From UBA12478 sp964513275 (GTDB taxonomy: Bacteria; Patescibacteriota; Patescibacteriia; UBA9934; GWF2-40-263), in NCBI GenBank assembly GCA_964513275.1, contig CAZELN010000001.1:1-63668 (forward strand): a DNA stretch of 63,668 bases, written 5' to 3'. The translations under genes were made by a program, and so were the position numbers. Shown here piece after piece: positions 39,256-47,764 of the stretch; the stretch's first letter is position 1, and the number at the start of each line of letters is the position of its first letter. The notes under the pieces were generated by a model. It saw nothing but the letters and a program-made list of their open reading frames with translations. It searched no databases and was not told the origin of the DNA.

Positions 39256-39552
39256 TCAGCAAAGCATCACCGCATGCTTTTCGATGACGGTTAAAAATTC
39301 TGGATCCACAGAGCGCATATCAACGACATCAACGGAAAACGGGAGATCGGATTCAGAGAAGGCTTCTGTGAGTTGGGCGCGGGTTTTGAAATCGAGCGGA
39401 GCATCTGCACGAATGGCAAGATCAGCATCAGAGGAAGGGATCGCTGTTCCATTGGCACGCGATCCAAATAAAAAAACATCAGCGTTTGGAATGATCTGTT
39501 TGACGATTTTGCAGATCATATCCTGGTGACGTTCCTGAAGCGATTCATTCAT
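39256..39552 (-). CDS. MNT-type minimal nucleotidyltransferase
   Basis: A 98-residue pol-beta fold protein with FLFGSRANGTAIPSSDADLAI, the GSxxxG...DxD metal-binding motif, then VDVVDM. With the HEPN gene just upstream it forms an MNT/HEPN pair, a known toxin-antitoxin arrangement. MNT proteins of such pairs can AMPylate the HEPN toxin. The start overlaps the HEPN stop by 8 bases. Confidence 0.88.
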   Translation of the reverse strand: MNESLQERHQDMICKIVKQIIPNADVFLFGSRANGTAIPSSDADLAIRADAPLDFKTRAQLTEAFSESDLPFSVDVVDMRSVDPEFLTVIEKHAVMLC

Positions 39553-39958
39553 AGCGTTTTTTTAATCGTTCAAGCAAATCCTCCACATCAGGAAGAAACC
39601 GTATGGCTTGTTGGTAGACGTTTTTAGCTTTTTCTTTGTCGTAGGCGTGAGACGTCTCGTTTCGTGCGAGCAAGTACGCGAACCACCGTTCCGGATCTGA
39701 AATGAGTCCAGCTTCCATTGCGCGACGAAAAAGATCTTTTTTTGAAAAGAGGTCGTCGACTTCCGAACGTCCAGCTTCTATCTCGATAGACCGTTTCATC
39801 ATTTTACAAGCCATTTCAAAGGTGTATTCGAAACGTTGGATCACCGCATCACGATGGAGAGTGACAAAGAGAAGAGATGTTTCTGGAATTTTTGCATCAA
39901 CAGCTTCACGTAAAGATGCTACGGCTTCTTCAAAAGAAGTAAGAATAAGGCGTTTCAT
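39545..39958 (-). CDS. HEPN-domain protein (HI0074 family), toxin partner of MNT
   Basis: A 137-residue all-helical protein from MKRLILTSFEEAVASL; an alternative ATG is at 39985. The family name is 'nucleotidyltransferase substrate-binding protein'. The motif RNETSHAY fits the HEPN Rx4-6H RNase signature, so a ribonuclease toxin neutralised by the adjoining MNT protein is likely from family knowledge. KPB-like IQRFEYTFEMACKMMKRSIE is typical of HI0074. Confidence 0.86.
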   Translation of the reverse strand: MKRLILTSFEEAVASLREAVDAKIPETSLLFVTLHRDAVIQRFEYTFEMACKMMKRSIEIEAGRSEVDDLFSKKDLFRRAMEAGLISDPERWFAYLLARNETSHAYDKEKAKNVYQQAIRFLPDVEDLLERLKKRYE

Positions 39959-40081
39959 ATGGTCACAAGTTACCTTGTCGTCCATGCTTTGGCAACGATT
40001 CGTTTGTACACCGCTCATCCCCAGGATGTGCGATGACATGTTTTCGGCGTTTTGCTATCCTCGAGCGAGTGTACGAAGTAG

Positions 40082-40094
40082 TGAGCTTGTCGAA
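40082..40094. repeat. Dispersed TGAGCTTGTCGAA repeat before metK
   Basis: The repeat ends 2 bases before the metK ATG, occupying the place of the Shine-Dalgarno (GTGAGCTTGTCGAACTATG). Confidence 0.55.
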
Positions 40095-40096
40095 CT

Positions 40097-41146
40097 ATGA
40101 AAAAGACCGTTGAGTCTGTCACCCAAGGCCACCCGGATAAAGTCTGCGATCAGATCGCGGACGCCATTGTTGATGAGTATCTCAAGCGCGACAAGCAAGC
40201 GCGTGTGGATATGAATGTTCTGGGAAGCCACGGCATGATGATGATCGGCGGGGAAGTGACGTCGACGGCGGATTTTGATGTGGGAGCACTTGCCAAACAG
40301 GTGTACTCAGAGATTGGCTACAAAGATGACATCGAGGTCTTCGTGAACATCGATTCTCAGTCGACTGAAATGAAACGCGTGCGTAATGGGGTCACGGACA
40401 ACGTTGTTGTTAACGGCTTTGCGACCACTGAGACACGTGAGCTTCTCCCACGTGCGGTGGTTTATGCCCACAATCTCGCTCGACGCCTGGATGACTTGCG
40501 CAAAACCGATCCAGCGTTCTCCTGGCTCAAACCCGACGGGAAGATCCAGCTCACCATGGATGGCGATCGTGTGTGTGGTGTGACGGTTTTGGCGTCTCAC
40601 CAGGTGAGCATTGACGAGAAAGACGTAAAGACCGCCCTTTTGGAGCGTTTGCTTGTTCCGATTCTTGGTGAGGATGGCGTGGCCATGTACATCAATCCGA
40701 TCGGGACGTTTATTGACGCGGGATTTAAAGCGGACTCTGGAGCGAGCGGACGTAAAATGACGGTAGACACGTATGGTGGGCTTATTCCACAAGGAGACAA
40801 ATCCATCTCAGGTAAAGATCCGTCACGGGTCGATCGTGCAGGTGCGTACATGGCGCGATTTGTGGCGCGTTATCTTGTTGAGCAAGGTTTAGCGAATTCA
40901 GCGATGGTGAATCTCGTTTACTCGATGGGACGAGCGGAGCCGGTGCAGATTCAAGCCACAGGGATGGGAGAGAAGTCGCGCGGTGTCAAGATGGACTTAA
41001 CCGAGCTTTTAAAAAAGACGTTCGATTTTCGTCCAGAGGCGATCGCTGAGCGGCTGAACTTGTTCCAGCCTGTCTATCGCGCCACAGCCACGTACGGGCA
41101 TTTTGGAAGGTCGGGTTTTCCGTGGGAAGAAACGGCTGTGGTATAG
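40097..41146 (+). CDS. metK: S-adenosylmethionine synthetase
   Basis: A 349-residue MetK, shorter than the usual about 385. It has ESVTQGHPDKVCDQIADAIVD, the DGKIQLT region, INPIGTFIDAGFKADSGASGRKMTVDTYGG, PQGDKSISGKDPSRVDRAGAYMAR and YGHFGRSGFPWE. Missing segments are loops rather than catalytic blocks. It makes SAM, the donor used by PrmC and QueA in this window. The start codon abuts a dispersed repeat. Confidence 0.94.
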   Translation: MKKTVESVTQGHPDKVCDQIADAIVDEYLKRDKQARVDMNVLGSHGMMMIGGEVTSTADFDVGALAKQVYSEIGYKDDIEVFVNIDSQSTEMKRVRNGVTDNVVVNGFATTETRELLPRAVVYAHNLARRLDDLRKTDPAFSWLKPDGKIQLTMDGDRVCGVTVLASHQVSIDEKDVKTALLERLLVPILGEDGVAMYINPIGTFIDAGFKADSGASGRKMTVDTYGGLIPQGDKSISGKDPSRVDRAGAYMARFVARYLVEQGLANSAMVNLVYSMGRAEPVQIQATGMGEKSRGVKMDLTELLKKTFDFRPEAIAERLNLFQPVYRATATYGHFGRSGFPWEETAVV

Positions 41147-41155
41147 TGGGTGCGT

Positions 41156-41617
41156 ATGCGCGCCTCATCGAAAAAAGAGTCGAGCCGTTCAATCGCGATC
41201 GTGGTCGCGATTGTTTTGATCGCCAGCGCGATGCTCGTCCTGCGTCCAAACCCAGAGCAGGTGGTTGCGGTGTCGTCCGATCGTCTTTTGCGTGTGGAAG
41301 GGGTCACACGGTCGTCCGGGAGCGTGCTGATCGAGCGTCTCGATGAAATTGAAACATCGATTCCAAACCTCTTCAGTCCGGTGTACGAAGTTTCTCTCAC
41401 CAGTTCTGGTACTCTTGAAGAGGCGGAATTCAGATTTTTTTTCTCGGCGCTCTCATCGGATCTGGCGATTCAAGATGTGACGGTCTATCAATTCAACCGA
41501 GAACGTCTTTCTTGGGAAGCGGTGCCTACCTTTTTTGATTTGAGCACTCATACGCTCACCTGCGAGCTAGACTTTTCCGAGTCTGTTCTGGTGGGACTTG
41601 GAGCGCGTGTGCTATAA
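41156..41617 (+). CDS. Signal-anchored hypothetical protein
   Basis: A 153-residue protein, MRASSKKESSRSIAIVVAIV, with one N-terminal membrane helix and a beta-rich outward domain (SPVYEVSLTSSGTLEEAEFRFFFSAL). A TATAGT -10-like box lies 15 bases upstream at the metK end. No family recognised. Confidence 0.68.
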   Translation: MRASSKKESSRSIAIVVAIVLIASAMLVLRPNPEQVVAVSSDRLLRVEGVTRSSGSVLIERLDEIETSIPNLFSPVYEVSLTSSGTLEEAEFRFFFSALSSDLAIQDVTVYQFNRERLSWEAVPTFFDLSTHTLTCELDFSESVLVGLGARVL

Positions 41618-41649
41618 TCTGTGTAACATTTTTAACGCTCATTTGTCCT

Positions 41650-42051
41650 ATGCCGGCAAAAACAAAAAAAGCCTCTGCCTCACCCACTCCCACCAAGAAG
41701 GCGGTGGCTAAAAAGGCTCCTGCCAAAAAGCGAACGATAAAAAAACCTACCGTTTCTGTGAAGGTTGAGGAGCAGGTTGTTCCGGTGCTCACCGTTGTCG
41801 AAAAAGAGGCACATACCGCGCATGGTCCTGTTGAAGTCCATCACAAATATATCTTCATCGGTACCTGTCGCAATTGTGAGCATATGCCCATGAGTGTGAA
41901 TAGTCTGGTGGCTGCGCTTTCTGTGACGATTGTCATTCTGTCGGGATTGTTAATTTCAACGTCACTTCCGTCCAACTTTAGGATTCCGTCCATCTCTATG
42001 AGCGGTCTGATGGATTGGGTGATCCCTTCATCCAACGTGAGAAGTTTATGA
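41650..42051 (+). CDS. Protein with Lys/Ala-rich N-terminus and C-terminal membrane helix
   Basis: A 133-residue protein. The first 50 residues are a basic AKKAPAKK-type repeat like histone H1 tails (MPAKTKKASASPTPTKKAVA). A CRNCEH pair sits near residue 75, and a membrane helix (LVAALSVTIVILSGLLIST) leads to a short outward tail. It could tether nucleic acid or ribosomes to the membrane; that is inference. TATAAT (41613-41618) lies upstream. Confidence 0.65.
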   Translation: MPAKTKKASASPTPTKKAVAKKAPAKKRTIKKPTVSVKVEEQVVPVLTVVEKEAHTAHGPVEVHHKYIFIGTCRNCEHMPMSVNSLVAALSVTIVILSGLLISTSLPSNFRIPSISMSGLMDWVIPSSNVRSL

Positions 42052-42647
42052 AAGAGTTTGGTCTTGTCTTCTTGAGTATGTTATTGCTTGCGGGAGCTGG
42101 GTGTACGTCACAGAGCCAGGAGGAATCTTCACTGACATTTAACTACGACAATTCTGTGCAAGAAGAAACGATAACCTGGGAGTTTCCAGGCGAGATGGAG
42201 TCGGAGGAAATTGGAGGTAAACAGGTACGAATTTCAACGGAAAAAGGGGACATCGTTTTTGAGCTGTTTGCAAATACCGCTCCTGCGACCGTTTCCAATT
42301 TTGTGTATTTGACCCAAGGTGGGTATTACGATGGATTGACATTTCATCGTCGCGAAGAAGGTTTTGTGATTCAGGGCGGCGATCCAAACGGGAATGGCAC
42401 CGGCGGGCCAGGGTATGACTTTGCCGATGAACTGGATGACGACTACACGTACGAGCGTGGCATCGTCGCGATGGCCAACCGTGGTCCAGACACAAACGGG
42501 AGTCAATTTTTTATCATGCTTGCGGATGTTCCGCTGCCCAAGTCCTATTCCATTTTTGGACGAGTCGTTGAAGGAATGGAAGTGGTCGATGAAATCGCGA
42601 TCGGGGATATGATGACGCGTGTGACCGTTGAAGATCAAGTCCAATAA
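42048..42647 (+). CDS. Cyclophilin-type peptidyl-prolyl isomerase lipoprotein
   Basis: A 199-residue protein with a signal peptide and probable lipobox (MLLLAGAGCTSQ), then a compact bacterial cyclophilin domain: STEKGDIVFELFANTAPATVSNFV, YDGLTFHR, FVIQGGDPNGNGTGGPGYDF, ANRGPDTNGSQFFIM, FGRVVEGMEVVDEI. It catalyses proline isomerisation of exported proteins. The start overlaps the preceding gene by 4 bases. Confidence 0.9.
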   Translation: MKEFGLVFLSMLLLAGAGCTSQSQEESSLTFNYDNSVQEETITWEFPGEMESEEIGGKQVRISTEKGDIVFELFANTAPATVSNFVYLTQGGYYDGLTFHRREEGFVIQGGDPNGNGTGGPGYDFADELDDDYTYERGIVAMANRGPDTNGSQFFIMLADVPLPKSYSIFGRVVEGMEVVDEIAIGDMMTRVTVEDQVQ

Positions 42648-42656
42648 GGTGTTCAG

Positions 42657-42693
42657 AAAACGCCGGCTCGAGATTCTCGCTCCGGCGTTTTTG
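42657..42693 (+). terminator. Terminator after the cyclophilin gene
   Basis: AAAACGCCGG...CCGGCGTTTTT with a 15-base loop that itself contains CGAG/CTCG. Confidence 0.8.
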
Positions 42694-42737
42694 ATTTGTC
42701 CGACAAGGGAATATTTTCTGGTATACTGGTGATATCT

Positions 42738-44138
42738 ATGCAAGGCACGATCACAGAAAAAACGTTTTACCAATATCTCAAGTGTCCAAACTGGATCTAT
42801 TTTGATTCGCATGCCAACGAAACGCGGCCACATGAGCTTCTCATGGCCAGGCTTCAGAATGATGGGTTGATTGAGGAAAAAGAACGTGAACTGCTTTCTG
42901 ATCGTCAAGATCTTGTGGAGGTGAGCGCTGAGGATTCTGACGAAGCCTACAGGCAAACACTCACCTTCATGCGTGAAGGTCGACAGACGATTTACCATGC
43001 GGTCCTCGTCGACGCTCATTGGGTTGGGCATCCGGATCTTCTCGAGAAAGTTGAAGGCCGTTCTCGGTTGGGGGATTACTATTACGTTGCCTCAGACATG
43101 AAGCGATCTCGATTCATTCGCGACGATTATAAATTTCAAGGGTGCTTTTATGCCGAGCTTCTTGAAAAAGTTCAAGGAGTAAAGCCTGTGCAGGGATACA
43201 TCGTCACGCCGGACAAGGAAGTATTAGCGTATCTCATTGAAGAATTTGAGGCTCAATACGAGCTCACGCTTACGGAGATTGAAAAGATTATCGCGGGAAA
43301 ACGCCCCGCGCATTTTGTGACGAGCGGATGCAAGCAATCTCCCTGGTATAAAGAATGTCGGAGCGAATCAGAGCGTTGTGATGACTTGTCGCTGTTGAAC
43401 CGTGTGTGGCGTGAGGAAGTCCATACGCTTGAAAAGGCAGGGATTGATACGTTGAGTGAACTCGCGCTCAAGTCGGTTCCTGAACTTGAACATCTTGCCC
43501 CGACCGTCAGTTCCCATCGCCTCGAGACGATGCGCGACCAAGCGATCGCCATTAAGGAAGATCGACATCTGATTCGTGGAACCGTAAAACTTTCGGAAGC
43601 GAATGTCGAATTGTTTTTTGACATTGAGAGCGATCCATTGCGAGACTTTGATTATTTGTTTGGTGTCTTGAAAGTCACGTCTGCGGGGGAAGAATACATT
43701 TCGTTTTTTGCGGAGTCTCCCGAGCAGGAGGGGGCGATGTGGGCTGAGTTCGTCCATTTCATCGAGCGCCACATTGACGCACCGATCTATCATTATGGAT
43801 GGTTTGAGGAAGAGGTTGTGCGACGGTTCAGCGCGAAATACGGGATTGGCGAGATCGCTCGGGAGGCGTTGGAGCGAAACATGGTCGACCTCTTATCCAC
43901 GCTTCGTCCCGCGGTCATTTTTCCGCTCTCGTTTTACTCGCTCAAAGATATTGGCGAGTACATTGGATTTGCGTGGCGATCAGTGGATGCTTCTGGAGCG
44001 AATTCCGTGATGTGGTTTGAAGAATGGCTTACGAAGAAGTCACCTAAGCTGTTGCAAAAGATTCTCGAGTACAACGAGGATGATGTCCGGGCTACCTACA
44101 AGCTTCAACGTTGGATCCGTGAACACGCGGTGTTATGA
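42738..44138 (+). CDS. TM0106-family RecB-like nuclease
   Basis: A 466-residue protein from MQGTITEKTFYQYLKCPNWI. N-terminal PD-(D/E)XK/RecB-like part (YHAVLVDAHWVGHPDLLEKV, then DYYYVASDMKRSRFI), a cysteine pair region (SGCKQSPWYKECRSESERC) like the RecB/AddB iron-sulphur zone, and a C-terminal RNase H-like exonuclease domain starting ELFFDIESDPL and ending EYNEDDVRATYKL. This two-nuclease layout is that of the TM0106 family. The exact substrate is unknown. TATACT (42722-42727) lies upstream. Confidence 0.82.
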   Translation: MQGTITEKTFYQYLKCPNWIYFDSHANETRPHELLMARLQNDGLIEEKERELLSDRQDLVEVSAEDSDEAYRQTLTFMREGRQTIYHAVLVDAHWVGHPDLLEKVEGRSRLGDYYYVASDMKRSRFIRDDYKFQGCFYAELLEKVQGVKPVQGYIVTPDKEVLAYLIEEFEAQYELTLTEIEKIIAGKRPAHFVTSGCKQSPWYKECRSESERCDDLSLLNRVWREEVHTLEKAGIDTLSELALKSVPELEHLAPTVSSHRLETMRDQAIAIKEDRHLIRGTVKLSEANVELFFDIESDPLRDFDYLFGVLKVTSAGEEYISFFAESPEQEGAMWAEFVHFIERHIDAPIYHYGWFEEEVVRRFSAKYGIGEIAREALERNMVDLLSTLRPAVIFPLSFYSLKDIGEYIGFAWRSVDASGANSVMWFEEWLTKKSPKLLQKILEYNEDDVRATYKLQRWIREHAVL

Positions 44139-44479
44139 AAAAGGGAATCATCCTATTGATCGTTGTTGTGTTCGTTGTTCTCGCGGGATTACTTATCCTT
44201 GTCATCTCGAGCGAGCAACGCGAGTCGAGAGATCTTGAGGTTCGAGATCCCTCCACTCAGCCGTCGGACGGCCTCGGTCGGGATGACAGAGACTTGAATG
44301 AGACGTCTTGTCTTGATTCTGGCGGCACATGGAACCCTTGCGGCTCGGCGTGCCGCACAGATCCCGACGCGATCTGCATTGAGTTGTGCGTTGAGTATTG
44401 TGAGTGCGAACGCAGCGACCAGTGTCCGTCAGGATTTGTCTGCGGGGACGTTGTCGATGGAGTCGGTGTGTGTTTGTAA
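44135..44479 (+). CDS. Membrane-anchored Cys-rich protein with repeat-derived segment
   Basis: A 114-residue protein: an N-terminal membrane helix (GIILLIVVVFVVLAGLLILV), then a stretch encoded by a palindromic repeat (SSEQRESRDLEVRDPSTQPS, GLGRDDRDL), then a Cys-rich domain with ten or so cysteines (TWNPCGSACRTDPDAICIEL, CEC...CPSGFVCG). The Cys domain looks like a small disulphide-bonded extracellular module. Overlaps the nuclease gene by 4 bases and the next gene by 1. Confidence 0.7.
   Translation: MKKGIILLIVVVFVVLAGLLILVISSEQRESRDLEVRDPSTQPSDGLGRDDRDLNETSCLDSGGTWNPCGSACRTDPDAICIELCVEYCECERSDQCPSGFVCGDVVDGVGVCL
44201..44287. repeat. Long palindromic repeat within a coding frame (copy 1)
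   Basis: Starts GTCATCTCGAGCG and ends CGGTCGGGATGAC, an inverted repeat of about 87 bp with GATCTTGAGG/TTCGAGATCC in the middle, wholly translated in the Cys-rich protein. Confidence 0.75.
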
Positions 44480-45396
44480 TGCGTATGCGACGGTTGTTTA
44501 CATTCACGATTTTCTTGATCGCGCTGGGCGCTGGGCTCTACACCCAGCGAGTGGCGGTGTTGGAATGGTATCGCGGTGTGATGGCACCCGAGTTACCGGA
44601 AGCGGTTGGGTTTGAGGAGATTACACAAACCAGTGTCATCCCGAGCGAAGCGAGGGATCTCGAGGGTGAGGAAATCGATAGACAAGGAGATCCTTCGGTC
44701 GACGAAGAACTCCCTCAGGATGACAACAATACGGAGGAAGACTCCAATGAGACAGCTGAAGGTCCCATTGTTGAAGAGCCTATAAATGGTTCAGACGATA
44801 CGGAGGAAGACGCTGCCCTTCCTGCCTCCAAGAATCTCGCGGTTCCGTTCACCTCGCAGGCTCCACATGGAAATTGGGACGAGCCCTATCAAGAGGCATG
44901 TGAGGAAGCAAGTGTGTACATGGTGCATGCCTATTTTTCGGGAATGGATGAAGGACAAATTCCTGCGTCGACGGCGGATGAAGCGCTCTTGCAGATCGTG
45001 GCGTTTGAAATGGAACTATTCGGTTTCTATCAAGACACAACCGTGGAGAAAACAGGCGTGTTTGCCGAGCTATTGTATGGTCACACCTACCAGGTTCTTA
45101 CGGATCCTACCGTGGAAGATATCCAACGCAAGCTGGTGCAAGGTCATCCGGTCATCGTTCCGGCGGCCGGACGACTCCTTGGAAATCCCTACTTTACAGC
45201 TCCAGGTCCGCTTTACCATATGTTAGTGATTCGTGGCTACACGCAAGACGGTCAGTTCATTGTGAACGATCCTGGCACGTATCGTGGCGAAGCGTATCTT
45301 TACGATTTTGACACGATCATGAACGCGATGCACGATTGGAATGAAGGAGGAGAAATCACAGAAGGAAGAAAAGTTGTTCTTGTGTTAAGTCCATAG
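44479..45396 (+). CDS. C39-like cysteine peptidase, membrane anchored, with repeat-derived linker
   Basis: A 305-residue protein from MRMRRLFTFTIFLIALGAG (signal anchor). Residues about 50-110 form an acidic linker whose first part (SVIPSEARDLEGEEIDRQGD) is encoded by a palindromic repeat. The C-terminal half is a C39_2-type peptidase: VPFTSQAPHGNWDEPYQEACEEAS with the Cys nucleophile, GHPVIVPAAGR, and YHMLVIRGYTQDGQFIVNDPGT with His and Asp. It may process or bind envelope proteins. Confidence 0.82.
   Translation: MRMRRLFTFTIFLIALGAGLYTQRVAVLEWYRGVMAPELPEAVGFEEITQTSVIPSEARDLEGEEIDRQGDPSVDEELPQDDNNTEEDSNETAEGPIVEEPINGSDDTEEDAALPASKNLAVPFTSQAPHGNWDEPYQEACEEASVYMVHAYFSGMDEGQIPASTADEALLQIVAFEMELFGFYQDTTVEKTGVFAELLYGHTYQVLTDPTVEDIQRKLVQGHPVIVPAAGRLLGNPYFTAPGPLYHMLVIRGYTQDGQFIVNDPGTYRGEAYLYDFDTIMNAMHDWNEGGEITEGRKVVLVLSP
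44635..44724. repeat. Long palindromic repeat within a coding frame (copy 2)
   Basis: Starts GTCATCCCGAGCGAAGCGAG and ends CCTCAGGATGAC, about 90 bp, translated in the C39-like peptidase. Confidence 0.75.
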
Positions 45397-45399
45397 TCT

Positions 45400-45882
45400 A
45401 TGTCGATGGATTATTTACTCGGTGGAGCGCTCGGGGGATTGATTGCCTTTGTGTTTGCTATTCCGGCGATTCTTCTAGAGGTCACGCAAAAAGGAGAAGT
45501 GAAGGAAGCGCCGCTGTTGATCGACGTAAAATCGATTTTCGGTCTTAAGATTCGTCACAAGCACGAGGTTTTTTTCATCGGATTGCTCCTGCATATTGTG
45601 ATCGGGTTTCTTTTTGGACTCATCTATGTGGTGTTTGTTGAACAAGGATGGCTGTTCGTGACGCGTGCACCGTACACGTTTCTGTCGCTCTTGGTGTATG
45701 CCGTTTTGAGTTGGGTTGTTGCGAATATGGTTGTGTATCCAGCCCTTGGGTTTGGATGGTTTGGTCTCAAAGAGGGGAGACATGTTTGGATGGAGACGAT
45801 CGTGTCGCATGTGATTTTGGGTATCTCACTCTGGCTTCTTGTCCAGTATTTCCAACCGCAATTTTTCAACCCACCGACTTAA
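45400..45882 (+). CDS. Four-helix membrane hypothetical protein
   Basis: A 160-residue polytopic protein (MSMDYLLGGALGGLIAFVFA ... VFFIGLLLHIVIGFLFGLIYV ... FLSLLVYAVLSWVVANMVVY ... HVILGISLWLLVQYF). It starts 3 bases after the peptidase gene. No family recognised; the length and helix number resemble small DUF-type membrane proteins. Confidence 0.72.
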   Translation: MSMDYLLGGALGGLIAFVFAIPAILLEVTQKGEVKEAPLLIDVKSIFGLKIRHKHEVFFIGLLLHIVIGFLFGLIYVVFVEQGWLFVTRAPYTFLSLLVYAVLSWVVANMVVYPALGFGWFGLKEGRHVWMETIVSHVILGISLWLLVQYFQPQFFNPPT

Positions 45883-45884
45883 GT

Positions 45885-47123
45885 ATGTCTACCCAAGCCC
45901 TCTCCGTTGCCGAGTATCTCAAGCTCGTCAATGACACATTACGATCATTGCCATCCGATCAGGTGGTGATAGAAGGGGAGGTTTCGGATTTTCGTGTGGC
46001 CCAGGGAAAGTGGATCAGTTTTGATTTAAAAGACGAGACAGCACAGGCGGTGCTCAAATGTTTCATGACCACGTGGCAACTGAAGGTCGCTATTGAAGAT
46101 GGAATGCGCGTGCAAGTGAAGGGACATCCAAACGTGTACGAACGATTCGGAACGTTCAAGCTCAATGTGGAAGCGCTCGAGCCGGTCGGGGAAGGAGCGT
46201 TGCGACGGGCATACGAACTATTGAAACGAAAGCTGGAGGATGAGGGATTCTTTGATATAAGTCGTAAACGAGAGCTGTCACGCTTTCCGCAACGGATTGG
46301 ACTCATCACCTCACGCGATGCGGCTGCGTACGGCGACTTCCTGCGGATCCTGAATAACCGTTGGGGTGGCGTGAAGATCCTTCATGCGCATGTGCATGTG
46401 CAGGGGAAAGAGGCAGTCGGGGAGATCGTGGGCGCGTTTGAGTATTTCAATAGACTTGATGATCGACCTGACGTCCTGGTGCTTACGCGGGGTGGTGGGG
46501 GGCTTGAAGATTTGCATGCGTTTAACGATGAGCAAGTTGCTCGCGCGATTTATGCGTCGAAGATTCCCGTGGTGGTGGCTGTAGGGCATGAGCGGGATGA
46601 GTCCTTAGCAGATTTTGTCGCCGATGTACGAGCGTCCACGCCTTCAAACGCGGCCGAGCGCATTGTGCCATCTCGAAGCGACGTCTCCTACGAGCTTGAA
46701 ACCTTGACCAGTCACATGGAGTCGCGGCTCAGTCACACGATCCAGGATCGCTCATTTGTGCTTGAACGCGCAACGAATCTTATTGGCTTCATCCTTGAGC
46801 GCCAGAAGGAACGCTTATCACGAGCCAAGGAAGGACTTCTGCTTCTGGTGAACAGCTGGCTGCCACGTCTGCGGGAAGGACTTGAGTCCTCAACTCGAGT
46901 TTTGCGCCAAGTCGATCCCAAGCGAGTGCTTGCTCACGGATACAGCCTTGTGACCATTGGTGGGCATGCAGTACGCGATGCATCGACCCTTGAAGTGGGG
47001 GGCGAAATCACGGTACAATTCGCCGCGGGTTGCGCCGATGCGCGAGTATCTCGTGTCAACAACAAAGGCCAGCAGAAACTCGTGCAGTTTGTTGGCCGGG
47101 GGCGTCGGATGACAATTTTGTGA
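45885..47123 (+). CDS. xseA: Exodeoxyribonuclease VII large subunit
   Basis: A 412-residue XseA from the ATG at 45885 (MSTQALSVAEYLKLVNDTLR). OB-fold tRNA-anti domain (VVIEGEVSDFRVAQGKWISFDLKD), then the catalytic region (RIGLITSRDAAAYGDFLRI, VLTRGGGGLEDLHAFNDEQVARAI, PVVVAVGHERDESLADFVAD) and the coiled-coil C-terminal part. With XseB it degrades single-stranded DNA to oligonucleotides. xseB follows after 52 bases. Confidence 0.95.
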   Translation: MSTQALSVAEYLKLVNDTLRSLPSDQVVIEGEVSDFRVAQGKWISFDLKDETAQAVLKCFMTTWQLKVAIEDGMRVQVKGHPNVYERFGTFKLNVEALEPVGEGALRRAYELLKRKLEDEGFFDISRKRELSRFPQRIGLITSRDAAAYGDFLRILNNRWGGVKILHAHVHVQGKEAVGEIVGAFEYFNRLDDRPDVLVLTRGGGGLEDLHAFNDEQVARAIYASKIPVVVAVGHERDESLADFVADVRASTPSNAAERIVPSRSDVSYELETLTSHMESRLSHTIQDRSFVLERATNLIGFILERQKERLSRAKEGLLLLVNSWLPRLREGLESSTRVLRQVDPKRVLAHGYSLVTIGGHAVRDASTLEVGGEITVQFAAGCADARVSRVNNKGQQKLVQFVGRGRRMTIL

Positions 47124-47175
47124 GCCTGCCGAACAAAATTCGTCGCCGACGACACGCCGGCCTGTAAGCGAATCT

Positions 47176-47385
47176 ATGACCACAAAGAAAAAGACGACCA
47201 ATTTCACCGAAAGTTTTCAGGAACTTGAAGAGATCACGCGTTGGTTTGATTCCCAGGAGCAACTTGACCTCGACGTCGGTCTCAAGAAATTTGAGCGCGG
47301 ACTAGAACTCGCCCAGGAGCTCAAAAAGAAACTAGCTGAGGTCGAAAACAAAGTCGAAGAGATTAAGCAAAAATTTTCAGAATAG
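47176..47385 (+). CDS. xseB: Exodeoxyribonuclease VII small subunit
   Basis: A 69-residue helical protein, NFTESFQELEEITRWFDSQE then LDLDVGLKKFERGLELAQELK, the standard XseB signature (FExxLxxLExIvxxLE...dLdexlxxfxxgmxL). It binds XseA. Confidence 0.92.
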   Translation: MTTKKKTTNFTESFQELEEITRWFDSQEQLDLDVGLKKFERGLELAQELKKKLAEVENKVEEIKQKFSE

Positions 47386-47388
47386 TCT

Positions 47389-47742
47389 ATGGCCTATCTT
47401 CTTTTTCGGTGGGTGATCAATGCTGTGGCACTCCTCTTGGTTGCCAACATCGTCCCAGGGTTCGGCGTGGAGACGTTCTACACAGCCCTTATCGCCGCGC
47501 TTGTTTTGGGGCTTGTAAATGCACTCATCCGTCCGCTTCTTTTCATCCTCACTCTCCCGGTTACTATCCTGACACTCGGTCTCTTCACGTTCGTCCTCAA
47601 TGCGTTCATGATTCTTCTGGTCTCCACCATCGTGAAAGGCTTTACGGTTGAAGGATTCGTTCCAGCGCTCTTAGCCGCGCTCCTGCTCTGGGTCATCTCG
47701 CTTGGAACCAGCTGGCTTATTAAACAATCAAAAGAATCCTAG
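47389..47742 (+). CDS. Phage holin family 4-like membrane protein
   Basis: A 117-residue protein with four hydrophobic helices (LFRWVINAVALLLVANIVPGF, TALIAALVLGLVNALIRPLL, LPVTILTLGLFTFVLNAFMIL, FVPALLAALLLWVISLGTSWL). The NALIRPxLxxLTLPxTxLTLGLFxFVLN core marks the 'mycobacterial 4 TMS phage holin' family, common in non-phage chromosomes. Function there is unknown; no lysis gene is nearby. Confidence 0.85.
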   Translation: MAYLLFRWVINAVALLLVANIVPGFGVETFYTALIAALVLGLVNALIRPLLFILTLPVTILTLGLFTFVLNAFMILLVSTIVKGFTVEGFVPALLAALLLWVISLGTSWLIKQSKES

Positions 47743-47762
47743 ACGCCACGAGGCGTCTTTTC
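47741..47762 (+). terminator. Terminator after the holin-like gene
   Basis: AGACGCC-ACGA-GGCGTCT then TTTT; it ends 3 bases before the UMP kinase start. Confidence 0.65.
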
Positions 47763-47764
47763 AT

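Noticed and set aside
47389..47742. Prophage signal from the holin-like gene
   Set aside because: This family is frequent outside phages, and no endolysin, integrase or structural phage gene is nearby.
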